From assembly GCA_959347315.1 (NCBI GenBank), contig OY365810.1, forward strand, positions 30,246,234-30,310,233: a stretch of 64,000 nucleotides of DNA, given 5' to 3'. The notes beneath the pieces were generated by a model. It worked only from the letters and a program-made list of their open reading frames with translations. It was not told the origin of the DNA and made no database searches. Below, piece after piece: positions 29,014 through 43,600 of this stretch. The position numbers and the translations under genes were made by a program. How positions within the stretch are numbered: the first letter of the stretch is position 1; the number at the start of each line of letters is the position of its first letter. This DNA comes from Bimastos eiseni. Its lineage: Eukaryota; Annelida; Clitellata; Crassiclitellata; Lumbricidae.

Positions 29014-32000
29014 ATGCCTTCGAAGAACGGTTCGGCATACGACGGAGACCTGGCTCCGGGGGTCGTCTCTAACGGACCCTCGTCCAATGACTTCGCCCTC
29101 ATCGGCGGAAGAGGAGGAGAGAAGGGGGCTGATGACGTCAACGAAGAACCGGATGTACCTCCACGGGACCAATGGACGTCGAAACTGGACTTCATTTTCT
29201 CATGCGTCGGATACAGTATCGGACTTGGAAACGTCTGGAGGTTCCCTTACCTCTGCTACAAAAACGGAGGAGGTGAGCTCATCGAACAAGATCGGCATGC
29301 ATACTGTATTGTATTTAAGAATTTATATAGCGCATGTAGTAAGGTGAACCGTTCAGAAGCGCCTATTACACACACATACATATATGTTCGTATATATATG
29401 CATATATAAACGTGCATATATAGTTATATACATATATATGCACCGATTAATTGTTACAATAGTGCACTAACACTACTTCTAAGTACCTGTATTGTTCTGT
29501 TATTGATATGATACAGTAACAATACTTCTGTACGCAGATTTCGCCTGGATAGGCCTACAACATATATGCAAAGCGTTAGAGAGTAAGGCACTTGTAATGG
29601 CGCTATATAAACTCTCATCGACGACATTACACGGCCCTTAATTTTGAGATGATAGATCTTATTGGTGTGATGAGCATTCGCCTTGTTCACAGTGCGGCGG
29701 AGTAAAGGCATTCGAATCTCCATTGTGACGAGGTCGTAAGGACACAAGGCTAGGTCCAATAATTGCTTAGTGTCATTCACCGTTAAATAGTGGCGCTCAA
29801 TAAATATCTGAAGAATTTTAATTCTATATAAATATCTAGGAAATTAATTATTTAGGCTTATCGTGCGCTGGTTCTCACTTCTGCCTTTCCATGTGGGGAA
29901 TGTATCGACGACATTATTCCTCTCCTAATTGTTACTATTTTATTGTTGTTGCCATTGTTATAGTCTCTGTATTCGTCGTTCGCGCAAATTTATATTATTA
30001 TATAGCACTGCTCGAAAAGGAATTCACTAGGTACGCCTCCGCCTTCATACGACAAGACCAAGTTGAAAGAAAATAATTTTCAAACTTTCAAGAAACAAAA
30101 GACGAGGCAACAACCAATTGGGTCATTTCGTAGACTGCAAGGCAAATTATTTTAATTTAAAGTCCATATATACAGCATACTCGCTTATAATTTATAAGTC
30201 GATGTGTGTTCCTATGTCAAATGCGGTTGGAGGAACCAAGGTCAAGTCTATTGAATAATTATTATCATGTGAGTTTCGTATGACTTAGAGGCCCATAGTG
30301 CCTATATTGCGATGCTGTGCTCGGATGTAGCCTACATTGTGTAAACGTTCGTTTGAACTTAAACTGTATCGGTAAGGCTAGTTTTCTGCGAGATGATCGG
30401 GAACAAGCAAGAAGGAGGAGCAGGAGGAAGAAGAGACGTGAGCAGGCAGGCGGTGAAGAAGGTCGCATTAGCAAAAGCAGCTAGGTCTTTGCGTTTCTAA
30501 CGAGAGTTGTAAATGACTGAGAATTGGCTAGGCCCCCTATATGCTGTTAGATCTATTCGATCGGCTGAAATGCGGATCTCTTCAGAACACAGGTTTAACC
30601 TTCATGCTGTGAGAGTCGCAGTGATCGGTTTGGTGTGACCCGCACCTGAGTAAACAAAGCCTGGAGTCTAAGACTAAACGATCGACAATTTCATTTGATG
30701 GGTGTTTAGTATTTCGACAAAACAAAGCCAATAAATAATTCCATCGCGATGCAATGTGTATTTTTTCAAATGCGCTTAGGATCAGATAACAAGGAACGTC
30801 GTACGGTGCGCATTCTTTAGCGGGAGGGTCTCGCAGGTGGTCGCCTTAAGACCGGCCTTGGACTGGGATACTGCTGCTGCTGTGCGTCAACTGTAGGCAT
30901 AATGTAGAGTATGACATCAATTCATTCGTTTGTTCGTTCGCTAATTCATTCATTTCTTCATTCATCAATTCGTTCTTTCGTTCATTTCTCATTCATTCGT
31001 TTGGCTGGTTCCACGCTTGTACGTGGGTCAACCATTGGTGAGCACTTACTGTGCACTGTTTTGCTAACTGTTCTAACAGCCTTTGAAATGACAACTAACA
31101 TCATGTAGGTTAGCACACAGAGCGCCGCCTCTGAGTAGGTTTCAGTGACTGAATGATTGATTATTTCGTTCGTTTATTCCTTCGCTAGTTCATTCATTCA
31201 TTCCTAGAACAAGCTATGTACATCGATCGTTTCCGTTTTCTTTAACATCTATCATCCTCTCTGGACTCTATCCGCTCAAAAACCATTTTAATTATTGTCA
31301 TATTTGTCGCAGTTTTGTATCAGAACTTCAAAAATGTAGTATTGTAGGCTATATCGCAACCTGCAATTAAATTGCGATTTCCGGTTGACCACATTGTTGT
31401 GAAGGTCAATTGTTGTGAAGGGTCAATGTCAAACGAAGAAAGCTTGAACCAGCTGGAAAGAATAGCTACTGGCAGAAGGAATTTGCATAATTCTGGAAAT
31501 TATCGACTCTATACGAGCGATGATAGATTGAACCTGTGTGGATGCCTAGCCATACAAAGCGCTACCTGCTCATAAGGAGTGACAGATCGTATGATGTTAT
31601 ACATATTTAATTGATGATGGTTATTTACAATGTAGTTCATTGCTTCGAACTATGCTTCTGACTGCATGGAGTATGTTTAGGACCCATGTTCCCACGTTTA
31701 GGACCCATGTCCCCACGCTTAGGACCCATGTTTCCATGTGTAGGACCCATGTTCCCATGTGTAGGACCCATGTTCCCATGCACGTGTAAGACCTAAGTTC
31801 ACATTTGGATCTGTAGGGGATTATGTATCTAGTGTATACCAAGCGCGTGCATACTGGTAGGGTGGTCGTGCATCGCAGAAATACTTGGCTTTCAAAGTGA
31901 ACGAATAATTAATTAAAAATATCTTACGCGTTGACAGTGTACACACTGTCGCTATGTGGTTAGAATTTAACGGATGATCTCAATTCTATAAGTCGCTTAA

Positions 32001-33827
32001 TTAAGCTACTTTATTTTATTAACGCATGATGACATCTACATAAGCGATTCCAAGGAAAGAAAACCACAGTGTGATTGAGAAAATGAGTTGGATAGACAAT
32101 GCGAATGAGGAAAAAGCAAGACTTAGACAAATAATGAGATGAAATGTGGACTCCTAACTGATAGAGTAAGACGCTTATCATTTATTAGTCCCAGCAAAAT
32201 GGTTGTCGCCAAGAATCTACGATGAATGTTTCTTTAGGCTTTAAATTTTTATTTTATTTAACTTTAAGATTTTTTTAAGCCTCCAATTTATCTTCAACTT
32301 TCGTCAAGATGTGTTATTGTGCCTTTAACTAATATTTAATTTATTTTTAAGTCTTTTATCAAGCTTAAATTTATCATTAATTTTGTTTACTAGTTTATCT
32401 TTGTTATGCGGCTCATTTATCAAGTCAAAACAATCTCCTTTTACCCGATAAACTACAACGTCTTAAAATGTACTTTTGCTGTCCATAGGATCTTTGGAAA
32501 ACGATTATGCATACCACAAGGTCGTACCAAGAGCCGTAATATAGACTGAATGTGATTGGTTAAGTAATTCCAATCGTATTTCCCTCTTGACTGATGCGGT
32601 CTGTGTGCGATAGGCGATACCAAACTATTGGTCTTTGGGTAAGGCAACATTTATGCTGAGGGCTGAATTATCCGATGCATTTAATCTACAATTATAAATC
32701 TTCTGAGTCCTTAATCAACTACATGTGTGCTACGTGATTTGGATTAGCTTATGCTCTAAAATAGGCCTAGCACATCAAATTCTCAGCTCAATGAGCACCA
32801 GTGTGACCTCGTTGCCATCGCAATGGTGTGTGGGAGAGTGGGAGGATATTTCGATCCAGGAGTCTTTGTCAGGGTTGAGAATAGTCGATTTTTGATAACA
32901 GTTCGATTGGAAACTGCGTAATAAAGCTGCCTAATTTAATGCATGCCAGGAACACTTTTAACTATTGTCGTATTTGTCGTAGTTTTATTTATCTGAACCT
33001 CTAAATTTAGTGTATTATATAGCAATATTTTGATGAGCCTGCTAAATTCAGCCGGACCCCGCCGGATCTGAGACCCGGAACCTCGGATTTGTGATCCATC
33101 ACCTCAACCATGAGGTCCGCCACTCAACAGATGAGATCCATCACCTAGATACATGTTTCGTTTATGCCTGTGCGAACAGCAAATAGCGATTATATCTGTT
33201 ATAGATTCGCCACTTCGCGTGACTTAAGCTTACGTTTTACAGTTATAAAAAATACTTGGAGATCCGGCAAATCTGGATAAGAAATTTAACCATTGCTGCT
33301 AAGCTGTGGTTATTAAATACTGGATACGTCGTTCGTCAGTTGCTTCCTTATTTTTTTACAAGATATAAAACTCTTAAAATTGCTCATAACTATATAATTG
33401 ATTAAATGGAAGAACGGTGGTAATCTATAATGACGGCCTTGATTATAAAATAAATACAATAATGATTAAAATAATAATACTAATGATAATCGTTGTCGCT
33501 GTTGTAGTAGTAGCGGTTTTAGCAGCTGGAGTTGTGGAAGTAGCAGTAGCGGAAGTAGTAGGCCTTATGGTATAGTAGTAATCGTAGCAGCAGTAGAAGT
33601 AGAAATTGTCATTATAATCAAAGGAGGAGAAGAAGAAGAAGAAGTATAATAACAATACAATATAGCGACAGACAAGACTGCATAATAATATACAATGCAA
33701 TACAATACAACAGCAGATATCCAATGAATGTAAGTGAGAAACTGATTTGTTTGAGATTGTCACACTTCCTGTTCTCAATCTTATTCACAAGCGATAGTAC
33801 GAGGAGGAGGAGGAAGAGGAGGAGGAG

Positions 33828-33862
<35 letters not shown>

Positions 33863-34626
33863 GGGAGGAGAAGCAGGGAGGAGGATCGAGGGCCGGGGCA
33901 GCATCGGTCTCATACATGTTCATCTGTTGATTGGCGACTGGGGTCAGTCGTTGTTGGTCATCACTGCTTATAGGGGCTTTGCCTGACGACAGAGTCTTAA
34001 CCGATCCGTCCATGCGTTCATCTTCTACTCTTCCCATCGCATCACGACCAGCAGCATCCACTTGTCGTGGTGCATGGCTATAGACGAGGAGAGCAGAGGG
34101 AATGGAGGGAAGGGGATGGAGGGAAAGGGTGGGTTTCCGGTGACAGTCGTTTAGGAATAATAAATTAATGGAAATCGACGAAAACTTACACCCAGCCACA
34201 CGCACCAATCATCGTCCTTCGCTTTCCCAACAGCCCCTCCTCCTACTCATCCTCCTTCTACTGCTCCCCCTCTTCTGTTCCTCCTCCTTTACCTCCTCCT
34301 CCTCCTCGTATTCTCTTCCTCCTGCTGTGCCTGCTTCTGCATCCACTCCTGCTCCTCTGTGGTCCCCTTCGATTGACTCAGGCATTGAGCGCTGTAGAGC
34401 CCGAGGAGTGAAGAGCAGAGCGACCCCAGTCATCCATCTATATACCTATCAACCCACCCATCCACCCACTCACACATCCATTCGTCCATCCATCCGACCA
34501 TCCATACACACAATCCACGCAAAAGGCCGTAATTGACGAATTATCAAGGACCGATTTATACAACGCTTGCATCCGTCGAAGGTCTTATAGGTTCTACTCG
34601 TTTATGCATAGATCTCTCACAAACAC

Positions 34627-34659
<33 letters not shown>

Positions 34660-37600
34660 CGCTAACCCAATACATGCGCAAATACTACATATTAATTCAC
34701 CAGTTCTATATACTATAGCGTTGGACGTTATTCATGCGGCGTCCATGTGCGTGAGTCCGTGCGTGGAAAAGAGAAACTTCTCAGGCCCTGTGTGCGAAAC
34801 TGTTGTTATGCGTGAGACGAGCAAATTGCTCGCTTTGCTCACAATTATGATTCCGAGTTTTAAACAATCAGTTAGACAATGATGAGATCGTCCTTTGTCT
34901 ATAGTCGTCAATAACGCTATTTGTAGTCAGCGGAAATTGTGTCTCGTCCATAAGAAAAAAAGGTCGGATGAAATGTTTACTCCTAAATCGCATCAACCTT
35001 TAGAAGGGTCCATTGCTCTTTTTGTGTGAACTAGTCTTTTTGCATAATTTATTGTCTGCTTAAGTTGTTCATACCAACGCCAGGGTAAGAAGGCAACAAA
35101 AGCAATGATAGGATATCATATCATAATTAACGTATGTAAGATTTCGCACCAAATTTACCAAGATGACCTTCATGCAATTCCATGCACCGACGTCAACATC
35201 TATGGACGAAGAAACCATCACATTAATTTTATGAACAGCTTCGGCAGATTATACACGAAATCCTAAGACAAGACATAATCGTCATTGCTGGAGACTTTAG
35301 CGGAAATGGTCGGCAGAGAAACTTCAGCTGAGTAAGCAACACTAGGAGAAGCACAGATGGGGTGATAATAATCGTGGCATTGAGATGGGGCTACAGCTTG
35401 TTCAAATTTGTCCCATGTGCAAAACTGTTTTTTAACACGTCTATCCATAAAATCTGGGTAGTAATACTAGTGACTCAAGGAAAAAAATTTACAAGACAAA
35501 GGTATGCAACGTTGGAGAACTGCGTCAACGTAACGTATAATTATTGGGACGAATTTGTAATCGATGCAGCAGTTACCCTTATGGTGAGCTCGTTTTGGTG
35601 TATGTGTTGAGGCCGAAGGAGGACAATGTGCGCGTCATGTCAATTAAACAGAAGGTTTTTCATATTTGATTAAACTGCATACATTATTGAACAAATTATT
35701 TCTAGAGATTTGCTTTTTATCCGTTCACAGTTCATGTAACTATAGGGCATACTATAAGAGCCACGCTGCTATAACTTTAGTATAATAAATTTGATAACAA
35801 TCAGTATGAGAATTTTACTTATTTACTAATGATTTTAATAAATGTTTAAACTTTGAAGTAAAACAATAGTTACCTACTGTTACAGCGTGCGTCTTAAATT
35901 TATGTAAGCATATAGGATATTATAGACGAGGGTAGAGTTAATTTCATTTAAAAAAATTGAAATCGAAGTCATATTATGACAAACTGATACATTTAAAAAA
36001 AATTAATTTTCTGATCTCTTAACATAAATTTTAGGCTCCTGCTCGCGGTCCACCAGGCAGATGTGGCTGCGGATGACGACAGGTTGAGAACGTCTGCGTT
36101 ATATATATATATATGTGTATATATATATATATAGACAAATAATTTTAATAATTTGACTCAGCCTTTCAGACTCCAGTCCATAGAGCATGATCAGTGCATT
36201 ACAGTCATAAAATCGACTCTCGTCTGACTCTTAGGCCTACTTGTAATCATTTCATGCAACCAAACTGCTGTTTTTCAGTTTGAATTGATTAAACAAATAC
36301 TATTATTTAACACCATTTAGGGTAATAATGAAGTAGCGCTATATGAATTTTTAAACTGCAGTGTATAATATATAAATATGTAAGCTAGTCAGCAGCTTAG
36401 TAACAGTCCCAGTGATAGCAATCGTATATTCAAAGATCGTGTATGGCTCTTACGGGTTTTTATTGCACAGGAAGGAATAGTTTATTTACGAAACTGTAAC
36501 AAAATACTGTGAAAGGGTATCACAACAGAAGTTTGATACTGTGTAACAAAAGCATATATATATATATATAATATATATATATATATATTATCAATACCAT
36601 AGCTTTATATATATAGTCGATACAATTATTATTATTGCTCTATATGTGCATATTGTATATATATATAAATATATATGTATATATAATATATATTATATAT
36701 ACATCTTGGCTCTAATATAGTCTTATTGTGTTATCCTTATAATGCGAACCTTAAACTTTGAATGTCATCGACGTTCTTTCTGCCTGTATGTCTAAGCCTA
36801 TCGAATTGTCCTCGTACAGCACAGAGGCCCCCGCGTATAGAAACCCAATATGCATGCTTATGTATCGGCGATGCCTGATGACACGCAGTGAGCAACTCTT
36901 GAGTGGTGGCGCTATCTGGTGTTCGGTTTGTGTCGTCGTCGTCGTCCTAAGAGTCGAAAAGATCATTAATCCAAAGTGTTTGTTTCTCATACGTTCTATA
37001 GATATCGTTCAGCCATCGCTACACTTAAAATTCCACGCATACTGTATGAAACTTCATCGTCGTCCATCCCATACTTAGGGTCGTTGCTGTGACTGGAACA
37101 CCCGTAAAGGTTTAGGCAAGAACATAATTATTATGCACACGACTGGAGAGTCCCTAAGTCACTTCGTGTCGCTAGTTTTTGGGCGATAATCGGAAGCTAG
37201 AAATTTCCACATCTTTTGACATAATTAAACTGATTCAGTAACTTTAAGTTATGAAGATAAATTGACGAATAACTATGTCAGCAAGCTAAGAGAATGACGT
37301 CGGAATGACGTCGGAGGTTTAAAACATAATATTTTAAAATAGAAGCAAAATTTAGATTGTGGCGCTATCCATGTAAAACGTGTAGGCCTATGCCAAAATT
37401 TGACGTGTAAACAATTCCTCTAATGTAAATTCCTTGACATTTGGACTCAGAAATACTGAGCGATCGAATAGGTTGGTGCGTGTGTTAGTTGCGCCTTAAT
37501 GACACTGTGTGGGAACAGAGACCAGGCTTGGGACTGGCACTGTCACAGTGCAAACAGTGGTGGAGTTTTAGGTTGGTTCCCTGCATGCACTTGTCCTTAT

Positions 37601-40600
37601 AGAAGCTTTTAGATAAAGGTATGATTGAATTTTGCTGTATAGGTTACTGGGTTACAGGTGTTCCGTCTTATTAACTTATCATAATATATATATACGCAGA
37701 ATATACACATAATGTGTGTATGTATTTACGTAGGCTACTGTGAACACTTATATATATATATATATATATATGTGTGTATGTATATGTATGTGTGTGTGAT
37801 TGTGTGTATGTGTGTGCGTATTTGTTTGTGTTGTTTGTGTCCGGATTGGATTGAACGATTCCGTAATCCGTAATTGGAATCCGAATGGATTGGATTGAAC
37901 GAATCCGTTCAGTTTTACATTTATCGCTCAATCTCTAAATTATACTCTCAAGAGTTGCATAGTAAAGCAAACTGTTGGTGAATTACACGCCCAATGACTG
38001 CGATGGGAGAAGAGGGTATTGTAGCTTAACTCAGGTTCTGCAACTGTCGCTAGCAGAGGCGTCTACTTCATAGAAACCTTGGAGCAAATGCTCCATCCAA
38101 GAAGTAGGGGGAGATCCAATTGCGAAATATGGGGGAAATTAATTTGTTTGCATGTTGTACCATTAAAAATCTTATTCGCAGTTGAGCCTTTCTGTTCTCT
38201 TCTACAGTGTCAATGTGTTTGCCATCAACATGGTTCAATCAATTATTCATCCTTGAATAATATTAGTCCGTCTCGTCTGTCAGTCGAAGTTGGGATGAAG
38301 TTGCTCCAGTGACTTAGAGGGATTAAGCTGCTCCGATTGCTTAGACGAGATAGACGCCTCTGGTCGAAAGTGTAACATGGCGCTTGACATCTTCTATTCA
38401 ATTATTCACTTAGAAATCACAGACGTACAATTCTTCAACTTCACAAATTTGATCACTGATAAATAAGCAATTGTTCAATAATTAATTGACAAGATCGATC
38501 TGCTGATCTATTAACAGATCGATTCATTAATGGATTGATTGATTGATTATTCGACCGAATGATTGTTGCTTGAAATAAAGCAATCGTGATCGTAAACTCT
38601 GATTCTATAGCGATGCTATGAAGTTATGCGCGGGACACCGTGAGCTTGCGTCAGGCGGGTGATGCAACACAGAGCAACGACCAAGGCGTAAAGTAACTTC
38701 TGGACCAACATTTTCTTCTGGAAGGTAACTACACTGCGAGATTGTCAAAGTATCATGAGTCGGGAGAGGGGAAGCTGGGATCATCGGTTGAATCTCTTCG
38801 TAGAAATCATAGAAGCCTGGGAAGATGGAACCTGGAAAGGATTCTCTAAGATCTGGAGACAGAATTCTTAGGTTCCAGCAAATCGATCACTGCACACGAT
38901 ACGAATGACACGACTCTTCGCTTGTTTTCATCGTCTCATGTTCATCGCTTCCCATTTGAGTCAGGTTGACCATCCTTATCATACACATGACTCTCTCGCT
39001 CTGTTTCTGTCTATCTGTCTCTCTGTTTCTCTGTCTATCTCAGTCTCTCTCTCTGTCTATCTCTCTCTCCGTCTCCCTCTCCGTCTCCGTCTTCCTCTCT
39101 GTCTATGTCTCTCTGTCTCTGGCTCTCTCTCTCTGTCTCCCTCTCCATCTCCCTCTCTGAGGCTCTCTGTCTCACTCTCTGACTCTCTCGCTCTCTCTCG
39201 TGTTCTCTCTTGTTCTTTCTTGCCCTTTCCTTCTTTTCTCCATCCTTTTTCTCTTTAATTATTTTCTCTCTCGTGTTTTCTTTATCGTTTCTTCCTTGTG
39301 ATCTCTCTTTCTCGTTTTCTCTTCCTATATTCTCGCCTCTATTCTCGTTCTCTCGTGTTTTCTTTCTAATTCACCAGCGTTCTCTCTTGATCTTTTTTGT
39401 TTTCATTCTCTATTAGCTCCTTTCTTTCTTTTCTCTTTCTCGTGTTCTTTTTACCATTCTTCCTCGTATTCTCTCTATCTCTTTCTCACTCCGTATATCT
39501 CTCTCTGTCTGTGTGTGTCTGTCTATCTCTCTGACACACTCTCTCTTTATCTCTCTCTCTCTCTTTATCTCTCTCTCTCTCTTTATCTCTCTCTCCTTCT
39601 CTCTCTCTCTCGCACACACACACTCTCTGTCTCTCTCTGACTCTCTCTGTCTCTCTCTGACTCTCTCTCTGTCTGTCTCTGTCTGTCTATCTCTCTCTGT
39701 CTGTCTGTCTCTGTCTGTCTCTGTCTGTCTTTCTCTCTCTCTCCATCTAGTGCTATTGTTTCTCTTGTTCCATCTGACTGTCTCTGTGCTCATTCTGCAG
39801 GTGTGTGCTTCCTTTTGTTCGTTGTGTTGTTTCTCTTTGTCTCTCTTTTCACCCTCTTCTTCCTCTGGCTCTTTCGATCTGTCCCTGGCACTAAATTTCC
39901 TTCTTACCTTCAATTTCTGATGTTTTAATTACATTCTCTGCTCCTCCCCATTCCTCAGCCGCAGTGACATTTTTATGAGGTTTTGGTGACCTCAGTCGTA
40001 ATCTTCCCAGACATTCATTGTTTATATTATTTTCTCGCATGTTTATTTAGTTGAAGCGACACTCTGGAACCCTCGGGCTTGCTCTACAGGACGGAATAGA
40101 GTAAACTAGGCAAATGTTATTCAATTCCTTAACTATTGTGACGTGTCAACGGTGCGGAGAGAGAGACTCCGTATACGGTGGGGAACAATCCAGTCGTCAG
40201 CTAATAAAAGAAAAAACGGCCCATGGCCTAAAGGTGGAACATTCCAAAGGTCGAACAAAATTCGAAATCAAATGTTAAAAATTTAAAATGTACTTAAAAG
40301 TGAAAAATAATCAATCTCATGGGCCCTATATGTTGAAAACCAAGGACACAAGCTCTTAGCTAACTATAGGGACTCGACGTTTTCGAAACTGTTATCGAAC
40401 CAATTTAACATGGTGCCTCGAATCTCGTAAATACTACATTTTAATAGAACATAATGATTTCCTACATCAATTTGTTCACAGAATTTTAAAAAGATTGTAA
40501 AAACCTCGAGATAAGCCTATAATTAGATACTTTGTTCCTTATTTCGCATTTAAATACCAGGAAGATCTTAGCAGGTCTTCGTGCTTGGGGAAAACAAAAC

Positions 40601-43600
40601 AGCTTGGAGACCGGCGTTTCATCGTCTTTGTATGATCTGAAACGCGCTGTTTAAATGTAGATATTATATCTAACCATTTGGTGAAACATTCTCTGTTAGG
40701 TACTGCAAGATTTGCGCTACGTAAACGTTCAACTCATACATAGCAATAATTATTATGTAAGCAAATAATGAGGATTCATTCTCTCTAACAAGACCTGTAA
40801 GATATGTATGAACGTTCTTAAACGCTTTTTCTATTCTATTTTATTCTATTTTATTCTATTGTTATTTCGTCTATTGAATTAACTTGTTGCCAAAGCGCAA
40901 TAATTTAAATTTGATAGCATGCGCATGATATGGTTGCTTTGAGATGCAATTATCGTAATGTCAGGGTAATAATAATGTCTTTAGAAGGAGAGGGGACACC
41001 GGGGGCTGAGAATCGTACGTGAGGACTGGACAATGAACGTTTTTAAACATTAGCCTCGACCGGATGTTCTTGTTGTCCTTTATCGGAAGGACGAATGGAT
41101 GAGCCCGATGTCTAAGATTATGTCCAGCCGTCAGTCGCACCCGATAGGCCTACATTCGACGCGGCACGTGACCACTATCCACTATATGCTACTATGGTAG
41201 AGAACAGGCTTTCAATGGTTGGTGAGGCTCTCAAGGCTCTATTCGGCAGAGAGCTTGTACTGACGGAAACGTACAGTTTCAATATAGTCGAAAAATTGTC
41301 NNNNNNNNNNNNNNNNNNNNNNNNNNNNNNNNNNNNNNNNNNNNNNNNNNNNNNNNNNNNNNNNNNNNNNNNNNNNNNNNNNNNNNNNNNNNNNNNNNNN
41401 NNNNNNNNNNNNNNNNNNNNNNNNNNNNNNNNNNNNNNNNNNNNNNNNNNNNNNNNNNNNNNNNNNNNNNNNNNNNNNNNNNNNNNNNNNNNNNNNNNNN
41501 AGGGAGAGGGAGAGAGAGAGAGAGAGAGGGAGGGAGGGAGGGAGAGGGAGAGAGAGAGGGAGAGAGGGAGGGAGGGAGGGAGGGAGAAGGAGAGAGAATG
41601 AGAAAGTAAGAAAGATAGGGAAACATAGGCAGAGGCAGAGGAAGAGATAGACAAAGGCACAGGAGAGAGACATATAGAGACAGCATTTGTAATACCGCAG
41701 AACAGAAGGAACTCTATATCCGAATAATAACATGTTCAGAACGGTGATAAAACTGGCGTTGACTTTTGGGACATTTAAATTGTGTTTCTGCCTTTTAATT
41801 GGTCAGGTGTATTTATTATGGTTTACGCAATAAATCCACTTTCATTTATGTAGCTATACCTCCGACCAACGACAGGTGGTTAAAAAGTCTGAGATCTTAA
41901 TGACCAGAGAGGGATTTAAATTTCTGTCGCTGCTTATTGAAACATGATTCGTTAGGGATCGTGTTTTCTTCCGAGGCGTTGAGGAACGGAGCTGGGCTGT
42001 TTTTCTCAAGCTGATTCTCGTCTTCCGCCGCTAAGATCTGACTTATACTATATCGTAGAAAGATGCAAACACAAATATTTATACATTTGTTATTCTTATC
42101 ACATTCTGTTTATTTTTTAGATTTATTCAATTTGCTTCAATTTAACTTTCTATCCTTAAACTATTTTGCTGGAGTGGAAGACAGTATATATTCTTTTAAA
42201 TCGCCTGCCGATTTCATGGAAAAGTGATTAAGATGTTTCAAGGATATCTATCTGCTGTTGCGCCCAAACGTTTTTGGTCCGTATATTTCTTTTAATTAAG
42301 TACGATTATGATGAATTGGGATGCTAGTTGATCACATCATTTTTCCATAATATTTAGACCGTCGATGCGCAACCTTTAGCCTTCCTATGACCTTCTGCCG
42401 TCAGATGGATAATTGGTGGCCATGAATTCAACTTTGATGTATTGTTAGAGGTCGTGTTTAAACCAATTCTCAAATACATTTACTCCATTGTCTTATAACT
42501 GCGATAGTGTGAATCAGTTTGTTAGGTTTGTCTCAGTATCAGACTATCAGTGCATAATTTTAGTAACATGTATACTACTCAATCAAACTTTTCAAGGTGT
42601 CCTATCCAGATTCTACTCCTGCGCCACCATACGACCACCCTCAGCACCGACTACCACCGTAGCACCGTGCTGTCTCAATCGGCCTGATCTCCACGGATTT
42701 AGACCTGGCACCGTAATGAAACGGGAGGATAGGCTATGGCGGACTTGATTTCTCATAGCGCCAGTGAATAAGCTGGTCTCCTAGACGTCGCTTTTGTGGG
42801 TTCTCAGAAATTTTTGAAGATTTACATTACATTACATTACTTTGACGCTTACACCACATGCACGCTGACGTATGGTCCTTTTGAGAACGCATCATATTAT
42901 GGTTCATGCATGAGCTTACGTGACCTGTGAGGCTTCTCCATGCTTTCCACTCTGAAATGTATAAAATAATGTAACTACACAATTACGGTTCATACATAAT
43001 AATTATTATTCATGCGTAGATCATTGAACCGTCGAGAGTTTAAGTCTTGCGTACGAGTTTTCGTTTGAGCCAGTGAGCTGCGTCTGCTATTTCTAAAAAT
43101 GGAACAGAGAATCGGTTGAAAACATAGGACTTTGGTTCAAAACATCTAGTTTTGAGCATTGACTTATGCGTAAAAAGTGTAGACTTGTCCGCAACCCAAT
43201 TTGTAATCATAATCGTAATCTTCCAACTTCTCGAGAGCCAAGCGCAGGGCACCAGCTTATTCACAGGCGCTGAGTCAATTCAAATCGGTTGTCCGAGGAA
43301 GGTCAGAATCGGTTTCCAAAGGGTCAGAGGAGGATCAGAGGTATATGACTGTAGATAACTTTATAGATGACTGTAGATGACTATAGATGACTTGCAAAAA
43401 AAGGACACAACTTGAGTGGCAGAAGCATCCACAGAAGTGTATACCAAAGTCAGCTCAGTAGACCGTCTGCTGAGCAATTGATAGAGTAGGGCCTACTACA
43501 TGAACACACATTATGCCTCTGCTTATTTTAGCCTAATTATTTCTCTGAATTAGGTCAAACACAGATACGTGTGCAATGCATGTTCTGTGATGGACTTTCG

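Noticed and set aside
31621..31842. Seven-residue repeat protein on the minus strand
   Set aside because: It is an artefact of the 21-bp minisatellite, whose unit is a multiple of three; no start context or flanking coding was seen.
33443..34536. Several Ser, Leu, Pro or Arg-rich frames
   Set aside because: They come from opposed triplet repeats in SLC6 intron 1.
39413..39920. Open frames of 135 to 166 residues on both strands, Arg/Glu-rich and Ser/Leu-rich
   Set aside because: They are translations of the CTCTGT microsatellite; frames stay open on both strands because the repeat lacks stop codons.
41175..41733. Four long open frames crossing the N gap
   Set aside because: More than 60 residues of each are unknown bases and the rest is a GA/CT repeat.
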